From Pyxicephalus adspersus (taxonomy: Eukaryota; Chordata; Amphibia; Anura; Pyxicephalidae): DNA of 64,000 nt. Both the position numbers and the translations under genes were made by a program. Shown here piece after piece: positions 39,347 to 53,352 of this stretch. The stretch is from contig NC_092859.1 in NCBI RefSeq assembly GCF_032062135.1, positions 125,214,033 through 125,278,032 of the forward strand. Direction: 5' to 3'. Each line of letters starts with the position of its first letter. Position 1 is the stretch's first letter. The notes under the pieces are model-generated. The model was not told where the DNA came from and did not search any database. It saw only the letters and a program-made list of their open reading frames with translations.

Positions 39347-41248
39347 TTATGTCTTAATATGCCTAAATACTATACATGATTAACTTCACTTTTTTTTTCG
39401 AGTACATTTAATTTATTGAATGGCGGCTTTCTTTAGTAGTTGATCTACTTTAAGAATTATTTTACCTATTTTTCAGAAAAGTTTTATACTGGTTTTTAAG
39501 CTACTCATGAACAGATTGAAAGTGGGTATGAGCTGAATCTCCAAAGATTCATTTATTCACCTGATATGCAAAGTACATGTTGAACAAGGTCTACAATATC
39601 ATGTAAAACAGGCATTCTAGAACATGGCAGTAACTGAGTTATTTGAGAAACACCTTTAGCATTTTCTCTACATTCTCTATTGATTTCTATCCTGCAGTTA
39701 ACCTCTGCTATGTCACTTCCTTTGCAATATATTTCACCATGCAACAATGAAGAACTATGTTTGAAACCTACTTTTTGAATAAATGTCAGTGGAAGCTAGT
39801 TTAAGCTACATCATGAACATTTTCTTTTAGATTGAGCTAAGTTTGGTTCTAAGCTCTGAATTCTGTAAAGGAGTCTTTGCAAAGTTTTCACCTTTGTAAA
39901 ATTTAAGTCCTAAGGCCTGTATTCTATTGATCTTTCTGTTTAATTTTTACATAGTCAAATCCACTTTCTTAGAAACTTTTTCCAATTTGTTTCTGCATAC
40001 TAGCCGTAAAACCGAGCTAGAACAGAAAAGCTGTATTGTTTTTAAAGGCATTTGAGAACATATTGAACTGGCGTGTTGAGGTGTTTCCTGTTCACTCTCA
40101 GATTTGGTTGTCTTACATTTTTTAGAGCTGTGCTTAGGAACACATGCCATATACCTTAGCCTTATGCCATTTTTTTTGGGTGCAGACTCCCATTAGCCAC
40201 TAATACCAATGTTTTTACAGATAAAACACCATCTACAACTGACCGGTAAGAATATTCCAGGGCTCATGTCTGGGCACAGTGAGACTACAGGCAACCCCAA
40301 ATGCATTGGCTGTTACCTTTCTGATCTCCTGCAGTTACATGTGTGTTTGCAGAATATAATATAATGAATACTAATAAAGGTTCCATTTCAGTTATATTTT
40401 TAATGTTGCTAAGAAAAAATATGTATCTCAATACTAATTAAATGTAATGCTCCTTGAGCACTTAGGCGTAATTATAAGTGTCATAACAGAGTTGCTTGCT
40501 TTCAAATCTGTACAAGCACACCTATATTAAATTAACTGAAGTATCATAAACTGTAAAAATATTATAAATATGGTATGTTCATTTTTTTAAGTAAGCAGAA
40601 CGATTGCAAAAGCTAACTAGGACTAAATATATTATTGATGTGGGTTCTAATCTCAAAATGACATTTCATAGCCTAAAATGAAATTTCATAGCCAAAATGT
40701 CATAGCCTTAAAATAGGAATAAAAAGGTGAAAAATTAGGATTGTCATGTGATCTGTCTTTTTTTAAAAACTGAACTCCTCCCCACCCCGAAAAATAAAAA
40801 AAAAAACCTTTACTGAGCAGGCCTGTAGGATGAAGGCTAAAATGATCACGGGGAGAGATAATTATCTATAGCTAATGTTCATGTTCATTGTCCCACGCTG
40901 TGTGTACAGAGACATTTTTCTTCCATATGCATACACACTGGGGAGAGGCGAATCTCCAGCTGTGAAAGCTTAAAATATTGCTAAATCAGGGTGAGGATGC
41001 AGGTTCTGTAGACTGGCTTCTCAAGCTGATTTCTTAAAGTGTAATTTTCTACTTACAAATCTACAAAAACAAGATGTATAAAAACAACTAGCAATACAAC
41101 TGAGCATGGAAAACATATTTAAATATAGAAATGTTCATTTGTAATGTAATGGTCTTGCCAGATAGCATGATCACACAAAGTGATGAAATGGTCCTGAAAC
41201 CCAAGACAGAAGTCCTAGAAGTATTTGTGAACTGTCAGTAAGACAATC

Positions 41249-41266
41249 ATTATTATTATTATTATG
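41249..41266. repeat. (ATT)n microsatellite
   Basis: Short run of ATT trinucleotides. Confidence 0.85.
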
Positions 41267-44200
41267 ACAAGAAAATGATATTGATTTTCTTCACAAAACA
41301 ATTACACAGAAAGTTTAGGAGTCCCATAATAAAGCCTTTAAACCTCCATCCCATTTTATATTTTCTGGAAGCCTAAGGAAAAAAGTGAAATTATGAACTT
41401 AAGTTAAAGCAACATCTGACTATGATGACAACATGAAAATAAAAAATATGAACTACAGGCCAATTCAGGCCACCATGAAAATAATAAAATAATACAAATT
41501 CTGCAAATCCTGGCCTCCAAGAACTGTATTAGGAAAAACTTAGAAAACTTAGAGATGTAAATCTATGTTTTAGAATCCCCCATTGAAGAAATGTCTTTAG
41601 CATTTGGGAACCATTTGTAGAGGCAGACAAATTGTGTTTTTTAAGTGTACAGGTTCCAGGGTTGTCACCATGATGCTGGTTTCATTATCTAGTAGAAAAC
41701 GTATGGTGCCTGTAAAGTCTAAAAAGTTTGAAATCATACTGTGAACCCTTGCCTAATATTAGAGAGCTTTTAGATAGCTATGACAGGACCAGGACTCCAA
41801 TGTTATAACTTGCACTTTTAAAAATCAAGTCAGTAATGGTACCCCCATAGTTCCTTTATCAGGGGTTACCTTTAATTAAAAAAAAAAAACTGTTTGCAGT
41901 TTTCAGTGAAGCCTTTTAAAAATAGGCTTGGATTCATTTTTCTGAGCTAAAGACTGTATGTTATGAGAATGAAGACGTAATGTATAGGGCTAATTTTTTT
42001 AATGATTATCAACTCTGTGCAGCAGTTTCTTGGGTGCAATAGACATTATTTTTAATTGCTAAAGAAATAGAGGCTGTCCACATCACAAAGTATATTGTTA
42101 CTGAGCCTAGTAAATCTTGTGAAGATGGATTCACTTCAGACAAAACCAGACTTCAAACAAGTTGTGCTTTTTGCTTTCCCTGCTAATAAATGGGTACTTA
42201 AAGTAAGTATTTTTTACTTACTAAACTACTGAAGGGATTATATAATAACATATTTATTATGTACAAATTAATGAAAATGAGGCATATATAGACAACATTA
42301 TTTTAATAAAAATCTTGAGTCTCCTCGAATTTTAGTCCTCGGTAACTTTCCAATCACTTTTAGTCCAAACAATCCCACATCCAATGTTATGAAATGCCCC
42401 CTGCAGCATATTCTGACTCAGAATGGATAGTTTTCTTTCATCAGTGGCTTTTGAAATTCTTCAATAATAAAGTGGCTGTGTAAATGTGTACATTGTATGC
42501 ATGTTATGCCTCATAGCTCCAAGGACAGAAAACTTATGAAGGTCTTCACCAGCTCAAATTATTTTAAATCATAACAGTCAAGGAACATAAACTGAATATA
42601 CACACAGATTTAGCCCCTCTGATTACCTGCATACCGGTAATGTTCATCATTTACCCTTATCGTCTAATGTACATGCATTAAAAAAGATAGATGCTATAAG
42701 CATAAAGCAAGCACAAAAGTATCTGCAATATTTTTATCTGTAATAAATTTTGAAGTTTTACTCTAAAAATGATCTTCAGTGTAATGGATGCTCGGTAAAT
42801 AATGTCAGTCCTACAAAATGCAGAAAACACAGTTACTTTCATAAGGTTTTCAAAAAAGCTGCCCACACTCATTCCCTTCTAAAGAGCAAACAAGACTATT
42901 CTTTAGAACAAGAAAAATAAATACCAGTAGATTAACTCATTTCATGTGTAAATGTAACAAGTACAAGCTAATATTAGCTTTTGGAAATTGTACTTTTTGA
43001 CTTTTTATAGGTCATGTCTTTATCTTTACAAAATCACGTAAATCTTTTTAAACAATAGAAAAACTAAAAAGAAGTGCAATGCGTTTTCTATATAATGCGT
43101 GTCCTCAGCAAGGCTCCTATACCTATGCCCTGTACAACATACCTCATACTATCCACCCCGACTGAAAACAAATGCTCACATGGGAACAAAATATGTACTA
43201 GAGGTAATATTCTCACAAGATAGAGACAACCCTGCATTTTGCTTATAAATCAATAATACAATTCAGGATACAAACTTCTCACATGGTGGTATCAGGTCCT
43301 GAGTATTTGCACGCCTCTTTCTTATTTGTTCCAAACTTACCTTCTAAAGGTAGTGATAATCAATTGGTGCTAGTAGGAACCGTTCAATGTTGGCACAATG
43401 GTTTGAAAGAAATAATTAAATATTACCTTCAAATTCAAAACCCATTGTGCAGCTATTCATAGCTAGAACCTCTGGTAACAGAAAGAGCTACAAAGCTTAG
43501 AACTTCTGCTGTGCAGCCAACAATGGAGAGGCAGCATTATAGGACTATAACCAGGAATTGTAACACTTGGGACAAAAAAGAAACAACATAAAATATATAA
43601 AACATGAGCAGAAACTATACGCCATTAAACTCAAAATGATTATAGTTGGATTTAAATATTCTACACATAGATTGACTGTTAATGTTTATCAAGTAAACCC
43701 ATTTAATGTCAATATAGGTCTGTAAAAGCATTTAAAGTTTCCTTTAACAAAAAGGGTTATACTCAAAATAGGCATGTCAAGTCCAATTTAGACTCCTGAT
43801 TGCTTTAAATTACTGGGCACTTTAATATGCACTTATCAACCTAGTTTATTTGGTTAATTTCATGTTCCTTCCCTTTCCACCTACTGAGTATTAACTTTGG
43901 CCTGGAGGTTTCCAATCACAATGATCCGCCAATGGTGGGGGGTAGTTGTCAATGCCAAACTCCTGGCCCATGAAGTTAGGCAAACTTGTACTGATTGAAA
44001 AGAGTGAGACTGAACTAAAATATAGACTTGAATTGGAGATGCCAGCATGAATTGGATATTTTGTTCACCTTGTTGTATGGCTTAATTATAAATTGCATTG
44101 CAAACATCATAAACATCAGGGAAGATATTAGGCTTTGGTGTGAGGGCCAACACAATCAGCAAGTCTTTTTTATGGTAGGGACAGACTTTTGAGAGCTAAG

Positions 44201-46599
44201 AAAGTATACAAAAATTCACCATTGTGCCACGTTGATTAGTAGGTATGTTAAAAATCCCCACACTGATTTCTAAGGTTTTGCCCTGTTCATATAATTCACA
44301 CTCAAGATGTCATATACCAATTATGCACAGATTGTCATTCAGCACAGAATATGCAGTCTGCAGCCTTCATTACATCTATTACCTATAGTATGAGAGCAGA
44401 AATCCTCATAGTATAGGTATAAAGTCCCCTAAAAAATATAAACATTTTAAGGAGTAAGCAAATGATATATGACTAGCTGGTAGGGTATATTAAAACACCC
44501 AGTGCTGCTGGAGAAGGAGCAATACAAACTTAACAGAACACATAATAACAGAAAAAAAGCATTATCCAACTGTCTTTGGAGAACGTATGTCATTACATTT
44601 ACAGTATCGTATAAATATACTGCTTAAGTTTATTACAATGCATAAAGAAATTCCTTTACATCCATCAAAATATTCCCTCTGTAACTATAATTCTAATACC
44701 TCCCCTATTATGGTTCCTTTGGGGTCTACTGAGTATTCATATAAATGTCCTCAAACTATCTATCTGTGTACTAGAATTACCAGGAATAGCCATAAGTGTA
44801 TGCATTTTGCTGGTTTTTATTTCATATACTTGTTTTATATTAGTAACTTAGACTACAGACTGCCAGATAATATTTTACAAGGACATTGGCAATAGCAGCC
44901 GACTTGTGGCAAACAAAATGTGTTTTTCTTTTGCTATATAAAGGCAGCTTGATAATAATACTTTTCACTGATAATGTAGAACTATAGTGGACAACTGAAA
45001 TGATTATATAATACAGTACAATTCTTTTGTATAGCAAGAAAGGACCTTGGGCTTTACTCTAAAAGGAAACTAATATATATATATATATTAGTTAGGATTT
45101 AGAGACAGATAAGAACCCTCTAGTTGATGGTATTTAAAGGGAAGTACCAGCTCGGACTGTGGGATGGAGTTGGCTCAGGTAGACAAACTTGTGAGGGGCA
45201 TAAGGTTTTATTTTCTTGCAAGCTAAAGAAAGCTGGTTTGGGTTTATTATTGACCCCTTTTTTGGACTCTGTGGCCTGCGTAATGCAATGATCTTGCAAT
45301 GACCCCAAATATCATCTAAATTTATCTAAACTCTATTGCACTCAAAAATTGTGCAAATCTTAAAAAGGAGGAAATGTGCACAAGGATGGCTTTAAGAGTG
45401 TCTTGGGAATGGCACATCCTTTACAGTTTTGTGAGGTTTCTTTTTTTATTTTTAACACAAATGTTTACAGACAATTCCAGCACACCATGCTGACACCTTG
45501 GTACCACAATAACACCACATCCCCAAGTTGCCTCCTTCTATCCCAGTGATGATTGTTCAGTAGGGCCTCCTGGGGGCAATTTTCTATAAATTGTAAATCC
45601 ATCAGCTGTCTTTTTGGAGCAACATCAATATGTATTGCCACCCTCTGGAAAATGGGCAATTAATATGCATAAATTACAGGCTTGTGACTTGTGATTATGT
45701 AGTAATTTAAGTAGTGTAGCCATTATTCTGCCCTAGGGGTAATGAAGGATGCAGACTACATTTTCTTTTCTGTGCCTAATTGGTATATAGCGTGTCCATG
45801 AATAGAGAAAAATGGTTGTCAATGACTATTTGCAGGTTGTAAAGTTATGCCATTAGAAGCATCCCATTTTGGTTTGTGGGAACCATGATGTATCTATGTG
45901 AGCCCATGTAGGAAGGTCAGTGTGAAAATAAGGCAGAAAAAGTCAGTAATTGGTTGATGGGCATGATTGACCAGCTAGATTTACCCAACAGTTGTAAAGC
46001 AGTACCTGCTATAGTACAGTCAAATGTGAACAATTGTCTTCCTTATTGTCTCCTTTCTTGATTTTAGACTACGGCACAGTAACTCTTCCCTAGGTACAAA
46101 GCCTTATAGAATTGTTCAAGCAGTATGCCAGTAAGCAGTAAAACAGCTGGTGGTTTGCAAAAGTCAGGGGAAGAATTGTAGTGTCTCATGCTTATCATTT
46201 GTGCTAGTGTGCTTGTGCTAAAAGGTGTTGCAGTCATTTGCTTTTTTAAACAAATGTAATGTGAGAATTGTTCCTGTACTTGCTTGCTGTTTTTAGATAT
46301 TTAGAGGTAGGAAAGGAATTTTCTGATAAGAGCACGTCAGATTTGAAAGAAAATGCTACTCAAGTTTTAACTATTCTACCATCACAAAATTTCATGTCAT
46401 GCTCAAATTCAATAAAACCATTGAGCCAAAAAATGCATGTATTTCAGGTAAGTAAAAGTTACGTTTTCAGTTATAAAAAGGTGGTAGGGGGTCTGTTTGC
46501 ATTGGACATATCATTACAATTAATCGACCAACAAAACGTTTTTTCTGTATCGATTGCCACTATCCTTTTAAAGGTTTACACTTTCCAAATTGTATATCC

Positions 46600-46625
46600 A
46601 CCAGGCGCGAGATTGGGTGACGTAG
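46600..46625 (-). mobile_element. possible TTAA-family MITE fragment cut by an assembly gap
   Basis: GGCGCGAGATTGGGTGACGTA is close to the reverse complement of the TACGTCACCCGATCTTGCGC segment in the copy at 60664-61114. The gap starts immediately after, so the rest cannot be seen. Confidence 0.4.
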
Positions 46626-46813
46626 NNNNNNNNNNNNNNNNNNNNNNNNNNNNNNNNNNNNNNNNNNNNNNNNNNNNNNNNNNNNNNNNNNNNNNNNNNN
46701 NNNNNNNNNNNNNNNNNNNNNNNNNNNNNNNNNNNNNNNNNNNNNNNNNNNNNNNNNNNNNNNNNNNNNNNNNNNNNNNNNNNNNNNNNNNNNNNNNNNN
46801 NNNNNNNNNNNNN
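46626..46813. other. assembly gap (188 N)
   Basis: Run of N. ORFs spanning it are not evidence of genes. Confidence 1.
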
Positions 46814-48802
46814 AGCTTGTGGACCAAAAAATAGCTTAAAATATATTTTAGTGGCTAATAATTTCCCTGATATCCTCCTGATCTTTTTAACAGTTAGATA
46901 TAATGTTTTTTAGTTTTCCAAGACAAATTTTTGTTGTCTACAAAAACACATAAATTAGTTTTCATTATAGAAAAACAGAAACTGTTTCTTACAGCATATG
47001 CACAAGCCTGGTCAGAAGAAGTTGTGTCATCACAACCCCCCCACCTATAAAAATATTGTTAATGCGCATGGTCACCATTGATGTACACAAAACAGAACTA
47101 ATCTCTGTGCTGCAATTATTTAGCCACACAAATCTTGGAAGGAAAACCAACTACAAGAAATACACAAATCATAGCGGTACCATTTCACATATCCATACTG
47201 GCTAGCCTGAGCTGTATCCCCCACAAGGTAAACTACGGTGCCTTGAGGTCCCTACATGTTTTTGGATGTGCAGCTATAACATTTATTCTTCAGATGAAAG
47301 GAATAGTGCAGTTGGTTAAATCTCTGTACCTGCCTGTCACTTCACAAGAAGAGTTGTACTTGCAGTCAGCCAGTATCTATCGGCCAATGCAACAAGTAGT
47401 ACAGATAATGCCAATGGAGTGTCTTCCGATAGAATGTACCTTTAGCATTGTTTACCCATGTGAAGTAAAGAAATGAAGGTCAATAGCTGCTGCTTTCACT
47501 AGGACCCTGTTCTCTTTAATGTCTCATGAAAGCTGTGCCACCCCTCCATCCTTATTGCTACCTGTGTGGCTTTGCTAAACATTTGATAATGGTGCAAGCC
47601 CTATGCTGTACAATTCCTACACAGGAAAATGGCAATTTTATTGTCAATAATTGATAATAAAATCAGTTTGTTTATGTTGTCCAATGCTGCTGCTGTAAAG
47701 TAAAACAACAGATCATTTCTTTACATGACAACGGTTAGAGGGACACTTTCCATAAACAAAAATGGGAAATGCCCTTAGGAAATTACACATTTACCTTCTA
47801 AAATATTCATCAAGAAAGTTTTCTAGATGTCAGTTCTACTTAGAAAGATATGGGATATGTTTGTGAATTGTTTTTTTTTTTACTCTAGAAAGTTTCAAAG
47901 TACAAAAAATTTCACTACATTTTTTCCTCTGTGAACTGCGTCATGGGACCAAATAAGACAAATCAACTTCAGAGCATATTTTGAGATGTTCACTCATATC
48001 TACTGATGAATTTTTAGGCCTTCTTGTTTATGTGCAGCTTGTATTAATGGAGCACTTTGTAGTACTCCATGGATAGATAAAATCTGTACCTCTGGGCACA
48101 ACAGAATACGAGCAGAACTCTATCTGCACTATTTCAATGATTTGTCAGATATAAATGGTGACAGTAAATCCCTGTGAAACAGCAGACATGTTATGTTTTA
48201 TGGATGGCTTCAGAAGAAATAACTTTCTGTTAGTAAGTGGCTATTGCATAATTGATGCTTAGCATGTTTAATCACTTTAAGTGAAGAGCGCAAATACAGA
48301 AATCATGTACATTGATTCTTTTCTGGTTAGTAACATTATTAATATGACTTTCTGCTGCCAAATTTCACAGTTAATAGAACCAAGATGAACAACATATTTG
48401 GAATTAGAAACTTGATGGTTTCTTTGCCAATTACTCCATAATGCGTATAGCAAAGAGAATTTGTCATTTTCAAGGTATGAAGTAATCTTTATGCCACAGT
48501 AAATAATCAATGTAATGACTGAACACAAAAATACACCTGTTTGATAGAAAGTTAAAAAAAAATCCTCTATCAAGTCAACATATACTTACATTAAATATGG
48601 TAAAATTAGGTTGATAATGGCAGCTGGTAAATAGAAATAATGGGCGCACAAGTACACATTTGTAGCTACTTTCTGCACACAGTTTACTACTAAATCATGT
48701 TCATGTGGCCAAAATCCAGTTTGCTTATTTGGTGCTTAGTCTCTGCTAAACTGACTATTTATTCCCAGATATGTAACTAGTAGCAAGCTATGAGTTACCA
48801 AG

Positions 48803-48805
<3 letters not shown>

Positions 48806-48885
<80 letters not shown>
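48806..48885. repeat. (AT)40 microsatellite
   Basis: 80 bases of uninterrupted AT dinucleotides, the longest simple repeat in the window. Confidence 0.98.
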
Positions 48886-48888
<3 letters not shown>

Positions 48889-48987
48889 CTAAAAAGCCCA
48901 TCTGGTGTTTGTCCATTCAAGGAAAAGCACCAAGTTAAATTTTTGCTTAACCATGCTCCTTATCAGTAAACCCAACTTAAACAATGT

Positions 48988-49622
48988 AGGATGATTAAGT
49001 ACCTAGCACTCTTGTTGTTGCCCTGTTAAGGTTCCCAATTTAACCACCTAAGCGTTACACTGAGGTCTAGATTTCTGTACCAAAAGTGATCCACTGTTTT
49101 TCATGAAATTTTTTTTTAAATTGTAGACCTGTAACTTACAGAAATATGTCCGAACAGGGGTTCTAGTAGATTATATGAATATAACAAGATGCCGGCCGGC
49201 TTCTTACCGGTCCCGCTGGCACCCGACGATGGAGAGATCGGCGGACGATGACCGATGGAGGACGACGCTGGATGAGCACAGGGGGACCAGGTAAGTAAGG
49301 ATGTGAAAAATCTCGGGCTTAACCATCCTTGCAATTTTTTTTTGCCCGAGCGAAGGTCGGGCTTAACTGCAAGGAGGTTAAATATCAGCTAGAATGTTAT
49401 CTGCATTGAATATGTATTTTCTCCCTATGTTTGGGTAGGTTTCCTCCCACATCCCAAAAAACATGCAAGTAGGTAAAGTGGCTTCCCCCGAGAAATTGGT
49501 AGACTCCGCTAATGACATATGACTTTGGTATGGACTTTAAACTGTGAGCCCCTTTGAGGACAGTTAGTATCATGATTATAGCCTTTGTAAAATGCTTTGT
49601 AATACATTGGCACTTTATAAAT
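48988..49622 (+). mobile_element. tRNA-derived SINE split by a TTAA element
   Basis: The SINE head (TTAAGTACCTAGCACTCTTG, then CCTGTTAAGGTTCCCAAT, resembling A and B boxes) lies at 48988-49043. Its body resumes at 49378 with ATCTGCATTGAATATGTATT, TCCTCCCACATCCCAAAAAA and GTGAGCCCCTTTGAGGACAG. It ends CACTTTATAAATATAATTTA near 49622. The 334-bp TTAA-flanked element sits in between. Confidence 0.75.
49044..49377. mobile_element. TTAA-flanked MITE inserted in a SINE
   Basis: TTAA at 49040-49043 and 49378-49381 flanks inverted ends CCACCTAAGCG and (revcomp) CCTCCTTGCAG. The interior is GC-rich and includes GATGCCGGCCGGCTTCTTAC. A TTAA target fits piggyBac-type mobilisation. Confidence 0.75.
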
Positions 49623-49721
49623 ATAATTTAATAATAATGTAAAATAAAACAAATCCAAAAAAAATGTATGGATATTACAAGTAAAGTAGAGTTTTTTTTT
49701 TATTATTATTATCCATATTAA

Positions 49722-49775
49722 ACAGGATTTATATAGCACCAACACATTACGCAGCGCTGTACAGCGCTGTATGAC
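49722..49775 (-). mobile_element. SINE/L2-type 3' tail fragment
   Basis: TTTATATAGCACCAACACAT followed by TACGCAGCGCTGTACAGCGC is the reverse of the usual frog tail GCGCTGCGTAATRTGTTGG. It is preceded by (ATT)n. Confidence 0.6.
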
Positions 49776-50820
49776 TGGAACAGCAGTTTTAAGCAAAATT
49801 TCTGAGAACATTTTAGACAGGTGACTTGGAATACCTGTTCTTTACCTTGGCAGTGTTATATCATCATGCTTAAAATAAAGTAAATATGACTGATAGTATT
49901 ACCATCATTTTAAATGATATTACTGATAATATAGCTGTAATATAAATCAGCCAAAGGAGTTGATTTTTCATCTAGTCTAATATTTCAATGAACACTTGGT
50001 GGAAGCAAATTCTATAATAAAATAATGCTTATAGTGGTTAAAATTTCTGAAACATCTAACAATAGCCATATCTGCAAAATTTATTAGTCATGCTGAAAGA
50101 AGATGTGTCAATTCTCTACTTTAGAAATGATTTAGATTGCATTGCTTTGTTTGCATTGCTTGCATTAGGGTTTTGGGCTTTTAAGATGAGTCGGGGTACT
50201 GTGATATCTTTAAGAAGCAATGAACAGCCCAGCCCAGACCACCCAGGGGCCCAGTGATAATGTTTCTGGGTCTACCATAAGGTATGTGGTAAATAAACAA
50301 AACAGTTTCACTTTAAATTTGATTTGCATGTTGATTTGTTAGACCAGGGAAGACAAAGTAAAATGTCCTATTTAACCTTTAATCAATCATAGACCCCAAT
50401 GGATTTCCCAGTATGTCCCCATGCCAAACCTTTGTATTTCCTTACATATGGACAGCTAGGAAACCATGTAAGAAAAACATAAGGGTAAAATCATATTTAC
50501 GTATTCATATGAAAATGTCAAATCACAAACACACAAACTAGCTACAGTTGATACGCTTTTTGGGGATGTTTACACTTTAATGTTAGGTACAATTCAGCCC
50601 CCTCATTTGTTTTTCATACCTCCAATTAAAATCCTCTGCTCTGAATGGCAGGAAAGAGTTTAGAAAAAATTCTGCTCAGAAGGTCTGTGGTGGACTTCTT
50701 GAGTCTTGCTGACCTTTAACTTCTGCTGTTGGCTTATCCCACAGTGCAGCCCAGTTCAAGTTTTAAAGACTAACTCAGGGCATTTATCTCAGGGGTATAA
50801 TACTTATCCACTCTTTATAC

Positions 50821-51090
50821 TACGCTACGTACACACACTAGAATTTTGTAATGGGAAAGGATCTTTCACAATCCTTTCCAATGACAAACTACTGACTGAA
50901 AGAATAAATGATTGAATGAAGAATGAATGAATGAGCGCTGTACATGCAGTGCCGTTCTGCACTATGGAGAATGGAGGAGGAAGAAAGAGTGAGCAGCACC
51001 CTGCTGGACTTTCTCCCCTTCACTTCCATTGTGGTTGTCTGTATTCTGTATTTTATGGATTGGCTGGGACAGATCCTACAGTAGACTACA
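50821..51090. mobile_element. Harbinger-like MITE, right end missing
   Basis: The end TACGCTACGTACACACAC and the body (GGAAAGGATCTTTCACAATC, GTACATGCAGTGCCGTTC, then CACCCTGCTGGACTTTCTCC) parallel the element at 54920-55250. No matching right terminal repeat is found. Confidence 0.6.
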
Positions 51091-52137
51091 GTATATTGAA
51101 GCAAAGTGGACAGAATACCTGTTTTATAGTTGAAATGTGCTTTCACTCACCAAAAGTAAGATTTTAAATAGATAGCTTAGTTCTGAAGGTAATCGTTATA
51201 ATTTACATTAATCAACATAATTGATCTCAGATTTGAAGCAGTTGGGCTTTAAGGGCTGTCAAGCCCTACAGAAAAGCCAAAGAAGATTAAGACCCTGCAT
51301 ATCACATGAGCAGCCTGAAGACATCAGAAAAAAGCAAGTTTATGAAGGCTTTACTACCTTTGTTTCCATGCCAGAATATACCCAGGATCCTTGCTGACAT
51401 AAGTAAAGCTGAAAATGTCTATATATCCAATATCTAAAATTACTGATAAATACATAATCTTCAAAATGTTAGCAGATCAGCTTGACACTGTAAACCTAAA
51501 TTTATTTAGACCAATGCTGTCTTCAGATTGTCATATCGAACAAGTGAAACTGTATGGACATGTAGTGAAAATCGATCATTACACTGGATTCATGCTTCAT
51601 ATATTATTTCAACTCAATGAAGGGGCAATTGAAGTCTATTTATCATTCCTCTTCTCTCCCTATTTTAATAAACTATTCCATTGATTTAGCATTCTGCCAG
51701 TGCAGCTTTAATGCGCATTAAAAAGCTTTACTGTTCTATTGGTATCACAGTGTGCAAATAAATAAATTAACTTTGCATGACCCATGCTATTATTCCACAT
51801 GACAGGCTCTCTAAAAAAGGCAGAGCTAGAATAACAAGAAAAAGATACAGTTTTGTATTATGAATTCTTTAAATGCCCTAGAGAATGTTCTTATCAAAAG
51901 CCTTTTATTCCTGTATATGAGAACGAAGCATATCAAGGATGTCATACAGACTAACTTTATTCCAAAGCAGGTAGTCTAAGGAGGGTAATTGTTTCAGTGC
52001 CAGAAAATACTGATCAGACCACCTACACATCTCAGCAAAAAATGTTATACCTGTTTATATATTTTTTTTATTTATTATATTGAGTGGTATTTAACAAGAA
52101 ACAAACATTTAAAACAATGTTATTAATAATGTGCAAA

Positions 52138-52442
52138 TAAATTATTTTTTACTTTTATTATTTATATAGTACCATCATATTTTATTAACAAAATCTATAG
52201 TCATGACACTATTTGACCCTCAAAAGGGCTTACAATCTAACATCCCTACCATAGTCATACATAAGGCCCAAGAACAATTTTGACCCAAACTAATCTAACT
52301 GAATGTTTTTGTATTGTGGGAGGAGACCCAAACAAATACAAAGAAAACATACAAACTCCTTGCAGATAGGATCCTGGCTGAGATTCAAACTTGGGACCTA
52401 GTGCTGAAAAGTCCAGAGTGCTAGCCACCACGCCAACCGTAT
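52138..52442 (-). mobile_element. tRNA-derived SINE, near full length
   Basis: The minus strand starts GGTTGGCGTGGTGGCTAGCA (A-box-like). It continues GTCCCAAGTTTGAATCTCAG (B-box-like), GGAGTTTGTATGTTTTC and CTCCCACAATACAAAAAC, and ends with an L2-like ACTATATAAATAATAA tail. Same order as the copy at 38535. Confidence 0.8.
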
Positions 52443-52957
52443 TCTATACTTGCTGCTTGCAGCCAACAGGAGAAGTTCTATGCAATTTCTATCTTTGAAG
52501 TCTCTACCTTTCATGAACAAAAAAAGATCTAAATGAAGAACCAACCCTCCCACCTACTACAGCTACCAGTTAACACAGTTTGCAAGAATGAATAACGAAA
52601 GCGCTGTACACAATAATGAATGCACACCGTAAAACACGTTTGTAAAAATATGTTCAATAACATTATAAAGCAGGTTGTATACTTTCAAACTTCAAAATAT
52701 ATAAAATAAAATAGATATATTTGTACATATTATATTTTTTATGCTCATATTTTGCTTATTTATATTATGTTAAATGTGTCCAGCCAACACATCTAGCTTT
52801 GGGTTCATTTTACATGTTTCTGTTCTACAGAAATTTTGCACACAAAAAATAGGTCAGAGAAGTGAATAATCCCTTACTAGACAGCTACATCCCAAGTTTC
52901 AATTAAACAAAAGGAGCATAAAGCAGATCGATCACCAACATTTTTAGAATAATTTCT

Positions 52958-53352
52958 TTAAAAAATAAAAACACAGTGGTAAAGACTGAATGGGAGTGCA
53001 GAGCCTCCTGGGATATCTACGTCATGTATGAGGCTTCTGGCTGCTTCTGCGGCATATGTGCAGAAGGGGCTTTTTCCTGGAATTGGGAAAAAAATACTGA
53101 TCTCATGCATTTGCAGTAAGATCGGCACTCTTTTATTTCCTATTTACAGCAGGTGACGTCAACCAATCTTGCACATTAGCAGTGCAAGATCAGGTGAAGT
53201 AGCCAGAAGAAGAAAGAAGATGGACAAATTTGGTTTCCTCCGAGCCGAAATGAAGGTGGATTACAGGATGCCACAGGACCCAATCATGGAAAGCTTTGAG
53301 AGGATTGGGGGCTCTGCAGAAGTAGTCATAGTCGTAGAATTTTAGTTCTGCT
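52958..53352 (+). mobile_element. TTAA-flanked MITE copy, left end eroded
   Basis: The body GGTAAAGACTGAATGGGAG, then CCTCCTGGGATATCTACGTC, matches the copy at 60664. The right end AATTTTAGTTCTGC meets TTAA at 53353-53356. The subterminal hairpin of the left end is absent. Confidence 0.65.

Noticed and set aside
46268..46834. 188-codon ORF
   Set aside because: About a third is N. The rest shows no domain, and the sequence just before the gap resembles a MITE.
47135..47476. 113-codon ORF with LRSLHVFGCAA, slightly reminiscent of the Copia LRVFGC motif
   Set aside because: Neighbouring residues do not follow Copia integrase/RT order, and one short resemblance is not enough.
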